Shown: positions 7,598 to 15,857 of the stretch, one piece after another
Numbering within the stretch: position 1 is the first letter of the stretch
Layout of the letters: the number at the start of each line of letters is the position of its first letter
Source of the DNA: Flavipsychrobacter sp.
GTDB lineage: Bacteria > Bacteroidota > Bacteroidia > Chitinophagales > Chitinophagaceae
Direction: 5' to 3'
NCBI GenBank assembly: GCA_024508935.1
Contig: JANINW010000062.1
Location: 67,518 to 115,017, forward strand
DNA: 47,500 nucleotides
Position numbers and translations under genes: made by a program
The notes under the pieces: model-generated
Databases searched by the model: none
What the model was told of the DNA's origin: nothing
The model's input: the letters and a program-made list of their open reading frames with translations, nothing else

Positions 7598-8446
7598 CTA
7601 TATGTCAAATTCGATAGTACCCCTGTCACTCGCTACTATTGTTCCTTGCCTGAAATACTCTTTAGGATTACAACCGGAAAACTTTTGAAAATCATGAATG
7701 AAATGCGACTGGTCGTGGTAGCCATATTCGTAAGCAATCTTACTTAACGATTTAAACCGGCTCTTATGATTGAGCACGGAATTGAACCTGGCGATCCGCA
7801 AAAACAATTTAGGGCTGAAGCCGGAAAACTCTTTAAATCTTCTCTCAAATTGTCTTACCGAAAGAAAATGATTATCGGCTAAATTCTGTACAGTTGCCGG
7901 CTGGTAAGCGTCTGTAATTAATTTAACTGTGGAAGCTACATTTCTATATTCTTTCCTGGCATTCGCCAACTTGCTTATCAAAAAATCAGATATGATTTTC
8001 ACACGATGCCCGGCATCCACTGCCAGCATCATCTTTTCTTCCAATATTTCTCCGTCTTTGCCAAGAAGTGCTTTGGGATCTGCGAACTGGTTGGTTATTT
8101 CATTTGCCGGTATGCCCAATAACTGAGGGAGGCAGTGCGGATATAAGTATATTCCAAAAACTCCAAAATCTACTTGTGAAATAACATTACTGAACGATTC
8201 CGTTTGCCCGTAAATACCTGAAGCTAATGTTCTTTCTGCTTCAAACTTTGAGGCATATTTGAAGTGGCCCTTGTAGCAGAAAATAAGCTCTGGGCAAGGA
8301 TATGCAAACGCATTGTGTACATAAGGCATTTCTACAGAGGCTTTGGCCTCTGAAAACCAGAAAAACCGGACGTATTCAGCAATTTGCTTCGGAGGTTGAA
8401 TTATGCCATAGTTCATTATCCAGGCGCTTAAACTTCTGGCGGTCAT
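7598..8446 (-). CDS. AraC family transcriptional regulator
   Basis: This 282-residue protein has an N-terminal DUF6597-like sensor region (IIQPPKQIAEYVRFFWFSEA, AYPCPELIFCYKGHFKYAS) and a C-terminal AraC helix-turn-helix domain (about residues 165-265). The DNA-binding part contains VQNLADNHFLSVRQFERRFK and the second helix pair SKIAYEYGYHDQSHFIHDFQ, followed by FSGCNPKEYF. The first helix-turn-helix and the family signature are intact. An alternative ATG at 8416 is possible. It is divergent from the T9SS cargo gene at 8550. Confidence 0.9.
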   Translation of the reverse strand: MTARSLSAWIMNYGIIQPPKQIAEYVRFFWFSEAKASVEMPYVHNAFAYPCPELIFCYKGHFKYASKFEAERTLASGIYGQTESFSNVISQVDFGVFGIYLYPHCLPQLLGIPANEITNQFADPKALLGKDGEILEEKMMLAVDAGHRVKIISDFLISKLANARKEYRNVASTVKLITDAYQPATVQNLADNHFLSVRQFERRFKEFSGFSPKLFLRIARFNSVLNHKSRFKSLSKIAYEYGYHDQSHFIHDFQKFSGCNPKEYFRQGTIVASDRGTIEFDI

Positions 8447-8549
8447 GCTGCCGTGCCTAAAGTTATGAAACCTATTGCAGTCAAGCTCCTGTTTCTTTTT
8501 TTCAGTATCTTCGGTAGATTCTTAAATAAGCTATAAACAACCATTTGTG

Positions 8550-10127
8550 ATGAAGAAAATATTACACGCTTTTCTTTTCTTGTTACTCTCCACCATTGCC
8601 GTGCATGCCCAAACCAGGCAAATGCTGTTTTCAGATACTACGGGAGGCACAATGACCTTTTACGATTCTAAAATAGATAATGATGGGTTTGTCGTTACAG
8701 TAGGCGGATTTTATAACCAGGGCGATGATTACGGCTTTGTGATGAAGACCGATAAAAAAGGTAATCTTATCTGGAAGCAACGGTCGCTGGCCTCGCCACT
8801 CAGCAAGGTGAAAATAGCTGCAAACGGCGATTACCTTGTTACCAGTGGGGGCAAAAACCTGATGGTGATTTTGCGTATTGCTCCCAATGGCAGCACGGTA
8901 TGGACCTCTTACACGGCTTTTTGGAGCAACAGGAGCCTGTCAACTACTGGTCTCACAGAGTTGGCTAATGGCGATATTGCTATATGCGGAACCAATTCTT
9001 TTGGCTATTGGAACCCGAATGCATATTATTTCGACGGCTGGCTGCAGCTATTCTCGGGTGTAGATGGAACCTCTAAATGGCAAAAAGCTTTTGTATCGCC
9101 AACAGAAAGGGGCATGTTCCATTTCACCGGTATGACCTCTAAAAACAATACCCTGATCATTGGCGGACACTATGCCCCACCGCTCTTAAATCCGGTTAGC
9201 AGGAATTTTATACTCCAAGCAGATACATTTGGCAACCTGGTATCGATCAAATACTACGACAGTAGCACAGCTTCCAACAGCAAAACACTGGCAATGGATG
9301 GCTGGACATTCCGCGATATGGCAGTAAAGAATGATAAAATATTCGTAAGCGGCGTGTACAGGGAAAATCCCGGTAACAAAGAGGTGCTGCATGTTTCTGT
9401 TTACGACGAAACTACAGACAGCATCAGCGGGCATGTTTATAACCTTGCCGCTGCTAACCTTAATGGCGGCCGTGCGGATATTACCGACAGCAATGAATAT
9501 TACCTGGCCATGAACCCGGATACTGCCTGGACTATCGCAGCAAGAATAGTAAACGATACACCCAGGTTTGTAAAAGCATTCAGATCGAATAATAAGATAG
9601 TACGAGGCGTTACCGGCCTGGCAGACACCATGATATTAGCGGGCACTATTAAAGGCCAGGCCATGTATGGATGGATAAGCCGCAACTCTGCTACTGAAAA
9701 TGGCTGCACGGTGCTGGACAGCGCACTGGTAGTGACTACTTACCGCAGCAAGTTAACCACCGGTGTCATACCCGATGTGTTTACAGAATCGCTGAGCTCT
9801 GATTATAGCCTGCCTACCAAACTTGACACAACACTGCAAAAAACTTTTGTATGTGCCCCGCCTGTCAATGGTGGAATAAATGAGTTGCGAGCAGGCAAAT
9901 TGAGAATATACCCTAACCCCAATAATGGCGCATTTATAATAGAAGGCATTAGCGGAGATGAAAATGCGCTGGTACACATAACCAATATATACGGGCAAAC
10001 AATACACGCTTCGCAAACCGTAACCAGCAGTAAGATCAGCATCAGCATGGATGTACCGGCAGGTGTTTATTACATAACCGTTTCAACAGCTACCGGTAAG
10101 CAAACAGAGAAGATTATAGTACGCTGA
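8550..10127 (+). CDS. T9SS type A sorting domain-containing secreted protein
   Basis: Starting at the ATG at 8550 (a GTG lies just before it) gives 525 residues. The N-terminus is a signal peptide (MKKILHAFLFLLLSTIAVHA). The middle (about residues 25-430) has beta-propeller-like repeats such as DNDGFVVTVGGFYNQGDDYG and ELANGDIAICGTNSFGYW. The last ~75 residues are a classical type IX sorting domain: LRIYPNPNNGAFIIEG, ITNIYGQTI, and the end GVYYITVSTATGKQTEKIIV. It should therefore be exported by Sec, then through T9SS to the cell surface. The function of the propeller is unknown. A strong terminator follows. Confidence 0.92.
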   Translation: MKKILHAFLFLLLSTIAVHAQTRQMLFSDTTGGTMTFYDSKIDNDGFVVTVGGFYNQGDDYGFVMKTDKKGNLIWKQRSLASPLSKVKIAANGDYLVTSGGKNLMVILRIAPNGSTVWTSYTAFWSNRSLSTTGLTELANGDIAICGTNSFGYWNPNAYYFDGWLQLFSGVDGTSKWQKAFVSPTERGMFHFTGMTSKNNTLIIGGHYAPPLLNPVSRNFILQADTFGNLVSIKYYDSSTASNSKTLAMDGWTFRDMAVKNDKIFVSGVYRENPGNKEVLHVSVYDETTDSISGHVYNLAAANLNGGRADITDSNEYYLAMNPDTAWTIAARIVNDTPRFVKAFRSNNKIVRGVTGLADTMILAGTIKGQAMYGWISRNSATENGCTVLDSALVVTTYRSKLTTGVIPDVFTESLSSDYSLPTKLDTTLQKTFVCAPPVNGGINELRAGKLRIYPNPNNGAFIIEGISGDENALVHITNIYGQTIHASQTVTSSKISISMDVPAGVYYITVSTATGKQTEKIIVR

Positions 10128-10160
10128 TTTCTACAGCTTTTCATTAAAAGATATACCCAA

Positions 10161-10192
10161 GAGAAGCCGCTCATAGAGCGGCTTCTCTTTTT
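10161..10192 (+). terminator. Rho-independent terminator
   Basis: A perfect 12-bp stem GAGAAGCCGCTC / GAGCGGCTTCTC (10161-10172 and 10176-10187) with an ATA loop is followed by a T-run. It ends the T9SS cargo gene. Confidence 0.9.
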
Positions 10193-10269
10193 CAGTATGC
10201 TACAGTGACTCTTATTATTATTTCACACTATCATCCTTCCAATCTAGTCCAGGTTTTTTCAAAAAACAA

Positions 10270-10301
10270 TTTGGTTTATATCATAAACCAGTTTACATTT
10301 G
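10270..10301 (+). promoter_or_regulatory. Promoter with embedded palindromic operator
   Basis: TTTG (10270-10273), a 20-nt spacer and TACATTTG (10294-10301) form a Bacteroidota-type promoter for the membrane-protein/regulator operon. A 19-bp inverted repeat, TGGTTTAT-ATC-ATAAACCA (10272-10290), occupies almost the whole spacer and overlaps the -33 box. This position predicts repression, most simply by the winged-helix protein encoded second in the operon. Confidence 0.7.
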
Positions 10302-10326
10302 AGATAAATTTACAAACCACGTTAAT

Positions 10327-10893
10327 ATGGAAAACTCAAATCAACAGCATTTAGACCTCATAGCGCAGACGATAAAAACTGCACAAAGGCGCTTCTACGA
10401 CGATAGCCCCTATTATATACTTTGGGGATTTGCCATCTTCTTTGCCAGCCTGCTGCAATACTTTTTAGTACGCAGGCAAAGTGATAATAATGGTATTGGA
10501 TGGGCCATATTTATACCTGCAGCCATTATTATCCAATTAATAATACTCGCCAGGCAAAAAAAGAAAGAACAAGTAAAAACGCATGTAGAATCGGTATTGA
10601 TATACATGTGGATCGCATTCGGCATATCCTTGTTTATTATCCTTTTCTTCTCTCAAAAACTTGGCGCAAGCACGTTCCCTGTTATTTTATGCCTTTACGC
10701 GCTCAGCACCTTTGTTTCAGGCGGGGCATTTAAAATAAAAGCGTTTGTGTTTGGCGCCATATGCTGCTGGGCGCTGGCTATCGTTGGTTTCTTTGTTGAT
10801 TTCGAAACACAGTTGCTTTTATTGGCAGCGGGGGTACTGGCCGCATTTATCATTCCGGGTATTATCTTGCGCAGCAGTGAGAGAGCTGCATAA
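10327..10893 (+). CDS. Hypothetical multi-pass membrane protein
   Basis: This 188-residue protein is unrecognised by name. After a polar N-terminal helix (NQQHLDLIAQTIKTAQRRFY) it has about six membrane helices, including YYILWGFAIFFASLLQYFLV, GWAIFIPAAIIIQLIILARQ and LLLLAAGVLAAFIIPGIIL. It is followed after 22 nt by a winged-helix regulator gene; small membrane protein plus HTH_34-type regulator pairs are common in Bacteroidota. The promoter carries a palindrome that probably autoregulates the pair. Its biochemical role is unknown. Confidence 0.8.
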   Translation: MENSNQQHLDLIAQTIKTAQRRFYDDSPYYILWGFAIFFASLLQYFLVRRQSDNNGIGWAIFIPAAIIIQLIILARQKKKEQVKTHVESVLIYMWIAFGISLFIILFFSQKLGASTFPVILCLYALSTFVSGGAFKIKAFVFGAICCWALAIVGFFVDFETQLLLLAAGVLAAFIIPGIILRSSERAA

Positions 10894-10915
10894 AACATTA
10901 ACTCTCTCTGCCCAT

Positions 10916-11206
10916 ATGTTCAAAGACTTAGATCCGTTATTACATTCCCAGTTGCGGCTGGCCATTGTTTCGCTGCTCATATCGGTAGAGGAGGCAGAGT
11001 TTTCTTTTATCAAAGAGAAGACGAATGCCACAGCAGGAAATATCAGTGTGCAGATCGATAAACTGCAGGAAGCGGGCTATATCAAGATCGAAAAAACATT
11101 TAAGGGGAAATACCCCCTCACCAAATGTTCCATCACTAAAAAAGGCATTAAGGCTTTTGAAGACTATGTAAAGATCATCCAGCAATATATACAGCCGGGT
11201 AAATAA
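10916..11206 (+). CDS. Winged-helix (HTH_34-type) transcriptional regulator
   Basis: The ATG at 10916 gives 96 residues. The protein is one winged helix-turn-helix: LDPLLHSQLRLAIVSLLISV, then the recognition region NATAGNISVQIDKLQEAGYI, and the wing KTFKGKYPLTKCSITKKG, ending in a helix. This is the layout of PF13601-type regulators. The open frame reaches back to 10745 inside the membrane-protein gene, but that extension is in another frame of a real gene and is rejected. It is second in an operon with the membrane protein and probably binds the palindrome at 10272-10290. Confidence 0.88.
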   Translation: MFKDLDPLLHSQLRLAIVSLLISVEEAEFSFIKEKTNATAGNISVQIDKLQEAGYIKIEKTFKGKYPLTKCSITKKGIKAFEDYVKIIQQYIQPGK

Positions 11207-11331
11207 GAGCATATTGCCCGTATGCTTCGATGTTATTTTTGATATCATTCTATAGAAATTCGGTTTGTATATGGCCTTATAAACAAAGTAAAATTGGGCT
11301 TCCAGGCAAAGCCGGTGGATAATACCCATTC

Positions 11332-11339
11332 TACTTTTG
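11332..11339 (+). promoter_or_regulatory. Likely -7 promoter element
   Basis: TACTTTTG matches TAnnTTTG and lies 22 nt before the ATG of the SnoaL-like gene at 11361. No clear -33 element is seen. A short inverted repeat (GGCTT / AAGCC) lies just upstream. Confidence 0.45.
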
Positions 11340-11360
11340 CCATAACAAAAACAATTAAAA

Positions 11361-11786
11361 ATGAACCAGAATGAAAATCAGCTTTCAGCAGCAAACATCG
11401 AAATTGTACGCCGCTATTTCCAGGAACTCGATTCAAAGCAACAAGTACCAGAGCATCTTCTGACCCCGGATTTTATTTTTCATGCAGCAGGGTTTCCTCC
11501 TATGGATATCGCAGCAGACAGAGAGTTCACAGCCATGTTCTTCAATTCTATACCAGATCTTAAACATCCGTATGATGAAATATTTGCAAGCGGAGACCTG
11601 GTATGTTACCGCGGGAGATATAATGGTACACATACCGGCGCGCCATTCATGGGCCGACCTGCTACGGGTAACCGTATTGATGCAACTGGTATAGGTGTGG
11701 TACGGATTGCTGATGGCAAAATTGCCGAATTATGGATATCTCCGGACAGGATGACTATCATGCAACAATTGGGTATTGTAGCCTGA
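11361..11786 (+). CDS. SnoaL-like / ester cyclase family protein
   Basis: The 141-residue protein has the NTF2-like fold of SnoaL-type ester cyclases: a first helix ANIEIVRRYFQELDSKQQVP, the pocket strands DFIFHAAGFPPMDIAADREF, SIPDLKHPYDEIFASGDLVC, and the repeated strands VCYRGRYNGTHTGAPFMG and GIGVVRIADGKIAELWISPD. The ending with IAELW and a short helix is diagnostic of the family. Bacterial stand-alone members usually have no known substrate. It is a single-gene unit between a regulator and a strong terminator. Confidence 0.9.
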   Translation: MNQNENQLSAANIEIVRRYFQELDSKQQVPEHLLTPDFIFHAAGFPPMDIAADREFTAMFFNSIPDLKHPYDEIFASGDLVCYRGRYNGTHTGAPFMGRPATGNRIDATGIGVVRIADGKIAELWISPDRMTIMQQLGIVA

Positions 11787-11801
11787 TAAAACAGAAATGT
11801 G

Positions 11802-11852
11802 AGTAATAAGCAGAGGTCCTTTACCCAAGATAAAGGGCCTCTGCTTATTACT
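11802..11852. terminator. Very long hairpin terminator
   Basis: A 22-bp stem (11802-11823 and 11831-11852) is interrupted only by one G-T pair and has a 7-nt loop, CCCAAGA. It follows the SnoaL-like gene and precedes the end of the oppositely oriented thioesterase gene, so it may stop transcription from both sides. Confidence 0.85.
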
Positions 11853-11947
11853 TTCTGGTATATATTCTCTGCTGTACCATGCTGCTAAGTAAGGATAGAG
11901 CAACAATCAACCTACCCTTATTAATTATATTATATTGTTCAAAACTT

Positions 11948-12415
11948 TCATCGTTGGGCCTTTCCTTGTTTTCGTTTCAATGCCTGCTCATACTGATCCT
12001 TTTCTTCTTCTGTTTCAGGCTGCAAAGCGGGCAATTTGGCCGGGGTGATATCATCATCCAGGGCAACAAATGTAAAATATGCCTCGCTCAGCAATGCAGT
12101 TTCTTTGCCTTTTATATTTTTAACCCATGCCCTAACCCATATCTCCATCGAAGAAACGAATGCCCTTGTAATTTTTGCCTTTATGGTAATAATATCTCCA
12201 ACTTTTGCAGGAGCCCTGAAATTCATGCTATCAATAGAAGCCGTGACACAAATTTTTTCTGCATGCACCTGGGCGCAAACTGCGGCGGCAATATCCATCC
12301 AATGTACCAATTGCCCGCCCTGTAACATACCCATAGGGTTGGTATCGTTAGGGCATACCACTTCTGTTTTGACTGTAACCGATGCAGACGGCAGTTTAGT
12401 TTTCAACTTTGGCAT
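11948..12415 (-). CDS. Acyl-CoA thioesterase (hotdog fold)
   Basis: The protein has 155 residues and a single hotdog domain of the YciA/ACOT type. The central helix region NPMGMLQGGQLVHWMDIAAA carries the conserved Asn, Gly and Asp of this family, followed by ASIDSMNFRAPAKVGDIITI and AYFTFVALDDD. It should hydrolyse acyl-CoA to free acid and CoA in the cytoplasm. A charged C-terminal tail rich in Glu and Lys follows the domain. The gene begins 21 nt after the DGC protein stop and is probably in its transcript. Confidence 0.93.
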   Translation of the reverse strand: MPKLKTKLPSASVTVKTEVVCPNDTNPMGMLQGGQLVHWMDIAAAVCAQVHAEKICVTASIDSMNFRAPAKVGDIITIKAKITRAFVSSMEIWVRAWVKNIKGKETALLSEAYFTFVALDDDITPAKLPALQPETEEEKDQYEQALKRKQGKAQR

Positions 12416-12436
12416 TATAATATTTTTAGCTGCTAT

Positions 12437-12826
12437 TTATTGCACAGGTGCTACAGAAAAGTTCGCTTCAATTTTTTCCAGCAAGCCTGGCAAAAGCTTC
12501 AATGCCTGCTCTTTGTCAAAGTCTTCACGTTTCTTTTGCACGCCAAGACTGGTCAGTTCAATGTGCAGGTCGGGTAAAATGGCATGATTGGCCAGGCATG
12601 CTTTTGAGCATGCAAGCGGACACCCGTCAATAGCTATTATTTTCCTTCCGGATTGTGCGGTTTTCACCAGTTTCTTTACGTTGCCCCCAACACCTGCAAT
12701 ACAAGACATTTCTGCTGTATTGTTCCTGTCTAGTTGAATGGCAAGATAATTAGCCATCTGCGCGGCACTTGAACAACCTGAGCAGGAATAAACAAGTGGT
12801 TTCTGTTTCTCCAAATTATTTTCCAT
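12437..12826 (-). CDS. Putative zinc-binding protein (DGC domain)
   Basis: The ATG at 12826 gives 129 residues; the frame continues upstream to 12913, but that part has no homology-like features. The protein has the DGC pattern of clustered cysteines: YSCSGCSSAAQMANYLA near the N-terminus, SCIAGVGGNVKK in the middle, and AIDGCPLACSKACLANHA, consistent with metal binding. DGC proteins often occur near redox and sulfur-related genes, but their reaction is not known. Here it is next to SulP, a GcvH-like protein and a Crp/Fnr regulator. An FNR-like box lies upstream at 12996-13007. Confidence 0.85.
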   Translation of the reverse strand: MENNLEKQKPLVYSCSGCSSAAQMANYLAIQLDRNNTAEMSCIAGVGGNVKKLVKTAQSGRKIIAIDGCPLACSKACLANHAILPDLHIELTSLGVQKKREDFDKEQALKLLPGLLEKIEANFSVAPVQ

Positions 12827-12995
12827 TATATCGTATTTAACTATTGCCTGTTCGCCGGCTGCGAAATAGAGACCTCGTCCATTGCTGCCGGTATTTCTGT
12901 TCCCACTCTTCATTTCTATCTCAAAAGAAAATTACGACATAAGGGTATAGAAGTCTTTAAATACTTTCATTTCTGAACACAATCAGTGCAATAGA

Positions 12996-13007
12996 TGACT
13001 AAAATCA
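12996..13007. promoter_or_regulatory. FNR-like box upstream of the DGC gene
   Basis: TGACTAAAATCA fits the FNR/CRP core TGAT-N4-ATCA with one mismatch and is nearly symmetric. It lies about 170 nt upstream of the DGC gene, between it and the stop of the SulP gene. The divergent Crp/Fnr regulator in the same cluster is a candidate binder. This is a sequence-only inference. Confidence 0.4.
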
Positions 13008-13036
13008 CCCTTAGACATGTCAGCCATTATCAATTG

Positions 13037-14728
13037 TTAAATTGTAGACTTTATTTCATTCTTATCCTCATCCAAAACAGCACTGGCTCTAACCAGGGCA
13101 TGTTCAAGATCCTGCGTAACATTTGCCTTACCCACAGCGAATAAAAGTCGTGATTTACGCAGTTCTTCCCTTACCTGTAAGCTGGAAATTTCAGATAATA
13201 TCAGCTTGGTACCATTCCGGCTGGTGGACTTATGCAATTCGCGCAATGCCCTGATGCCGGTTGCATCTATTATGGGTACATTCTTCATTCTTATTATCAA
13301 CACCCTGGGAGGAGTTGCGATGAATTTCATTACGTCTTTAAACTTATGTGCAGCACCAAAAAACAATGGCCCTGTTATTTCAAATACCTGCACTTCTTTG
13401 GGTATAGAATATACATCTGTTTCGCTTTCCTCGCCACGGTTGTTTGCCGAAACAGGATTGATGCTGCTGGATTGCATCATCTTATGTATAAAAAAGAAAG
13501 CGGCGGCTATCATACCCACTTCAATAGCAACGGTGAGGTCAATTAACACAGTAAGCGAAAAGGTAATGAGCAATATGACCATATCATTCCTGGGGCCTTT
13601 CAGTACAGACAAGAAATTTTCCCATTCACTCATATTGTATGCAACTACCAGCAATACAGCTGCCAGGGTGGTCATTGGGATTAACCGCGCCCATTTACCT
13701 ACAAACAATAAAATGAGCAATAACACTAAAGCGTGCAGTATCCCGGCAATGGGTGTTTTTGCCCCGTTTTTAATATTAGTGGCAGTCCTGGCAATAGCAC
13801 CTGTGGCCGGTATACCTCCAAAAAGAGAAGAAAAAACATTAGCGATACCTTGTGCAATCAGCTCTGTATTAGACCGGTGGTCTCCACCCGTCATACCATC
13901 TGCTACTACGGCTGAAAGCAAGGATTCAATAGCTGCTAATAGCGCAATGGTGATAGCCGGTTGTATGAGTTGCTGAATAACTGTCCAGTTGACAGTTGGA
14001 AGCACCGGGGCAGGAAATGATGAAGATATATTCCCAAACCTGCTGCCTATGGTTTCTACCGGCAGCTTGCCTATGCTTACAATAGCAGTGGTTACAAGAA
14101 TAGCAATAAGCGAGCCCGGTATCTTTGAAGTGACCCTGGGCCAGAATATTATGATCAGCAGCGCCAGAGCCCCGATGCCCAATGTGTACATATTTGTGCT
14201 GGGCAAACTCGTAAAATACACTGCCCATTTTCCTAAAAAATCAGCAGGCAGTTTGTCAATAGAAAGGCCAAAGAAATCTTTAATTTCTGAAGAGAAGATG
14301 ATAACCGCAATACCGGAAGTAAAACCTACTATAACGGGGAATGGCATAAACTTGATAACGGTACCCAGCCTTACCAGCCCCATAATAATGAGCAGCGCAC
14401 CTGCAATAAAAGTGGCAATGATCAAACCGCTCACCCCATAGCTTTGTACAATGCCGTAAACAATTACAATAAAAGCCCCTGTAGGGCCTCCTATCTGTAC
14501 CCTGCTACCACCAAGGGCTGAAATAATAAAACCGGCAATTATTGCCGTAATGATCCCTTTTTCCGGAGACACGCCAGACGCTATGGCAAAAGCTATAGCA
14601 AGCGGCAATGCTACTATACCTACTATTATTCCTGCAATTACATCCTTATATAGCTGCTGCCGGTTATACCCTTTTAGCGCATCAATTATTTTCGGACGAA
14701 AAATGTATTCTCTATTTGACCTAACCAT
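13037..14728 (-). CDS. SulP family inorganic anion transporter
   Basis: This 563-residue protein has the full SulP architecture: 11-14 hydrophobic segments in residues ~20-420 and a C-terminal cytoplasmic STAS domain (~residues 445-545; VFEITGPLFFGAAHKFKDVM, then PIIDATGIRALRELHK). The family motif FGGIPATGAIARTATNIKNG is present. SulP proteins carry sulfate, bicarbonate or other anions; the ion cannot be chosen from sequence. It starts 21 nt after the methyltransferase stop in a run with a GcvH-like gene, suggesting a metabolic link. Length is normal. Confidence 0.95.
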   Translation of the reverse strand: MVRSNREYIFRPKIIDALKGYNRQQLYKDVIAGIIVGIVALPLAIAFAIASGVSPEKGIITAIIAGFIISALGGSRVQIGGPTGAFIVIVYGIVQSYGVSGLIIATFIAGALLIIMGLVRLGTVIKFMPFPVIVGFTSGIAVIIFSSEIKDFFGLSIDKLPADFLGKWAVYFTSLPSTNMYTLGIGALALLIIIFWPRVTSKIPGSLIAILVTTAIVSIGKLPVETIGSRFGNISSSFPAPVLPTVNWTVIQQLIQPAITIALLAAIESLLSAVVADGMTGGDHRSNTELIAQGIANVFSSLFGGIPATGAIARTATNIKNGAKTPIAGILHALVLLLILLFVGKWARLIPMTTLAAVLLVVAYNMSEWENFLSVLKGPRNDMVILLITFSLTVLIDLTVAIEVGMIAAAFFFIHKMMQSSSINPVSANNRGEESETDVYSIPKEVQVFEITGPLFFGAAHKFKDVMKFIATPPRVLIIRMKNVPIIDATGIRALRELHKSTSRNGTKLILSEISSLQVREELRKSRLLFAVGKANVTQDLEHALVRASAVLDEDKNEIKSTI

Positions 14729-14749
14729 ACACCTTAGTTTTAAAAGGAA

Positions 14750-15349
14750 TTACCTACGTACCCAAAAATTCAATTCACCTCCGTCAAGGCTTTCTACCAG
14801 TTTATATTCTCTCGGCACTTCATTCCAAAGAGTATGATACGTTACAACCCTGGTCCCCGAACGCCGCTCCTTCAGAAAATTGTATAGGTAGCGTGTATAG
14901 TAATCGTAGAGTGATTCCGAGTAAGCCACAGAATCGTCTATCCTATCCTCGTCAAACAAATTCTCAAAAAAAGAATTGAAAAAATAAAAATGATCGTAGT
15001 TATTGAAATCTGCCTGTGTAAAATTGCCTTCTATAAAACTTACATTATTGATGGATAGTTTGGCCTGGGCAGACCTTGCGTGCTTTACCAGATAGTCTCT
15101 CTGCTCAATGCCAAAGAAATGTGCAGATGGCATATAGTGTGCAGCAGCAAGGCAAAACTTGCCGATACCACTGCCTACATCAAGCACTTTTGCCCCAGGT
15201 GTAGCCCCTAAAAATGTAGCTGCATAACGAACAATATGCAAGGGTGTCCAGTGCCGCTTGCTGATAGCCTGGATATTTCTCGGATATAGCTTAACAAACG
15301 CTTCATCGGTTTTCAGGTACTCGCCTGCAGGTAAGATTACATCTTTCAT
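14750..15349 (-). CDS. Class I SAM-dependent methyltransferase
   Basis: The 199-residue protein is a Rossmann-fold methyltransferase. The SAM-binding motif I is GAKVLDVGSGIGKFCLAA, followed by an acidic loop HFFGIEQRD and the segment NVSFIEGNFTQADF, with FYFFNSFFENLF in the motif IV position. No domain reveals the substrate. Its ATG overlaps the end of the GcvH-like gene by 4 nt (ATGA), so the two are translationally coupled. That tight coupling suggests the GcvH-like protein may be its partner or target (inference). Confidence 0.88.
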   Translation of the reverse strand: MKDVILPAGEYLKTDEAFVKLYPRNIQAISKRHWTPLHIVRYAATFLGATPGAKVLDVGSGIGKFCLAAAHYMPSAHFFGIEQRDYLVKHARSAQAKLSINNVSFIEGNFTQADFNNYDHFYFFNSFFENLFDEDRIDDSVAYSESLYDYYTRYLYNFLKERRSGTRVVTYHTLWNEVPREYKLVESLDGGELNFWVRR

Positions 15350-15753
15350 ATTGTAATGGGCTTATGTTTGTTCCTATAAGCAGAGGAGTTCATCAGATCG
15401 CCTGCCAGATAAGGCTGTAGTGGTTTAACAAGGGCTATCCAGCCATCTTTCTCTGCCTGTTGGCTTGTTAAGGAAGGGTTCTGTAATAATGCCCGGTTAT
15501 TTTCTACAAACCAGCCATCTACCGGCATATGTATAGGTATATTGTAGTCATCGGAAATGACCATGGCCAATACCTGACCTTTTTTTACAAGTCCTCCATG
15601 AGCATGAAATTCTATGGCTTTAATATTCCCTATACCGGTTAGCTTAAATTTGCACACTCCTACATACGCGTATTTACCATTAAAATCTATCCATTCGTGG
15701 TCATTTGTATAATAAATATCTTTACCCAGCATGAGGCCTAATCTTCTATGCAT
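15346..15753 (-). CDS. Glycine cleavage H-like protein lacking the lipoyl lysine
   Basis: This 135-residue protein (an alternative start lies at 15732) shows the biotinyl/lipoyl-type barrel of GcvH: IYYTNDHEWIDFNGKYAYVG, then GIGNIKAIEFHAHGGLVKKG and MPVDGWFVENNRALLQNPSL. In GcvH the lipoyl Lys sits in the motif ES-x-KA; here the aligned segment is VISDDYNIPIHMPV and the lysine position is an Asp (about residue 69). It therefore is unlikely to carry lipoate at the usual site. No glycine decarboxylase genes are nearby. It probably has another function, coupled to the methyltransferase and SulP genes. Confidence 0.8.
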   Translation of the reverse strand: MHRRLGLMLGKDIYYTNDHEWIDFNGKYAYVGVCKFKLTGIGNIKAIEFHAHGGLVKKGQVLAMVISDDYNIPIHMPVDGWFVENNRALLQNPSLTSQQAEKDGWIALVKPLQPYLAGDLMNSSAYRNKHKPITI

Positions 15754-15794
15754 TGATTTGAAACCTAAAATTACTATTCCCTGGTGCCCGATAA

Positions 15795-15838
15795 TTGCAA
15801 TAAATCAATTTTGAAATTGTTTTTTATCACTATAAAAA
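15795..15838. promoter_or_regulatory. Divergent regulatory region with FNR-like box and inverted repeats
   Basis: Between the Crp/Fnr gene and the GcvH-like gene lie TTGCAATAAATCAA (15795-15808; 8 of 10 positions of TTGAT-N4-ATCAA), the small palindrome CAATTTTGAAATTG (15806-15819) and the inverted repeat TTTTTAT-CACT-ATAAAAA (15821-15838). These are candidates for Crp/Fnr binding to both promoters. Sites are inferred from symmetry only. Confidence 0.4.
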
Positions 15839-15857
15839 CTATTTTGTTAATGCGGCT

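Noticed and set aside
13206-13976. Long open frame antisense to the SulP gene (256 residues)
   Set aside because: It is a shadow of the SulP coding sequence, with biased composition and no recognisable domain.
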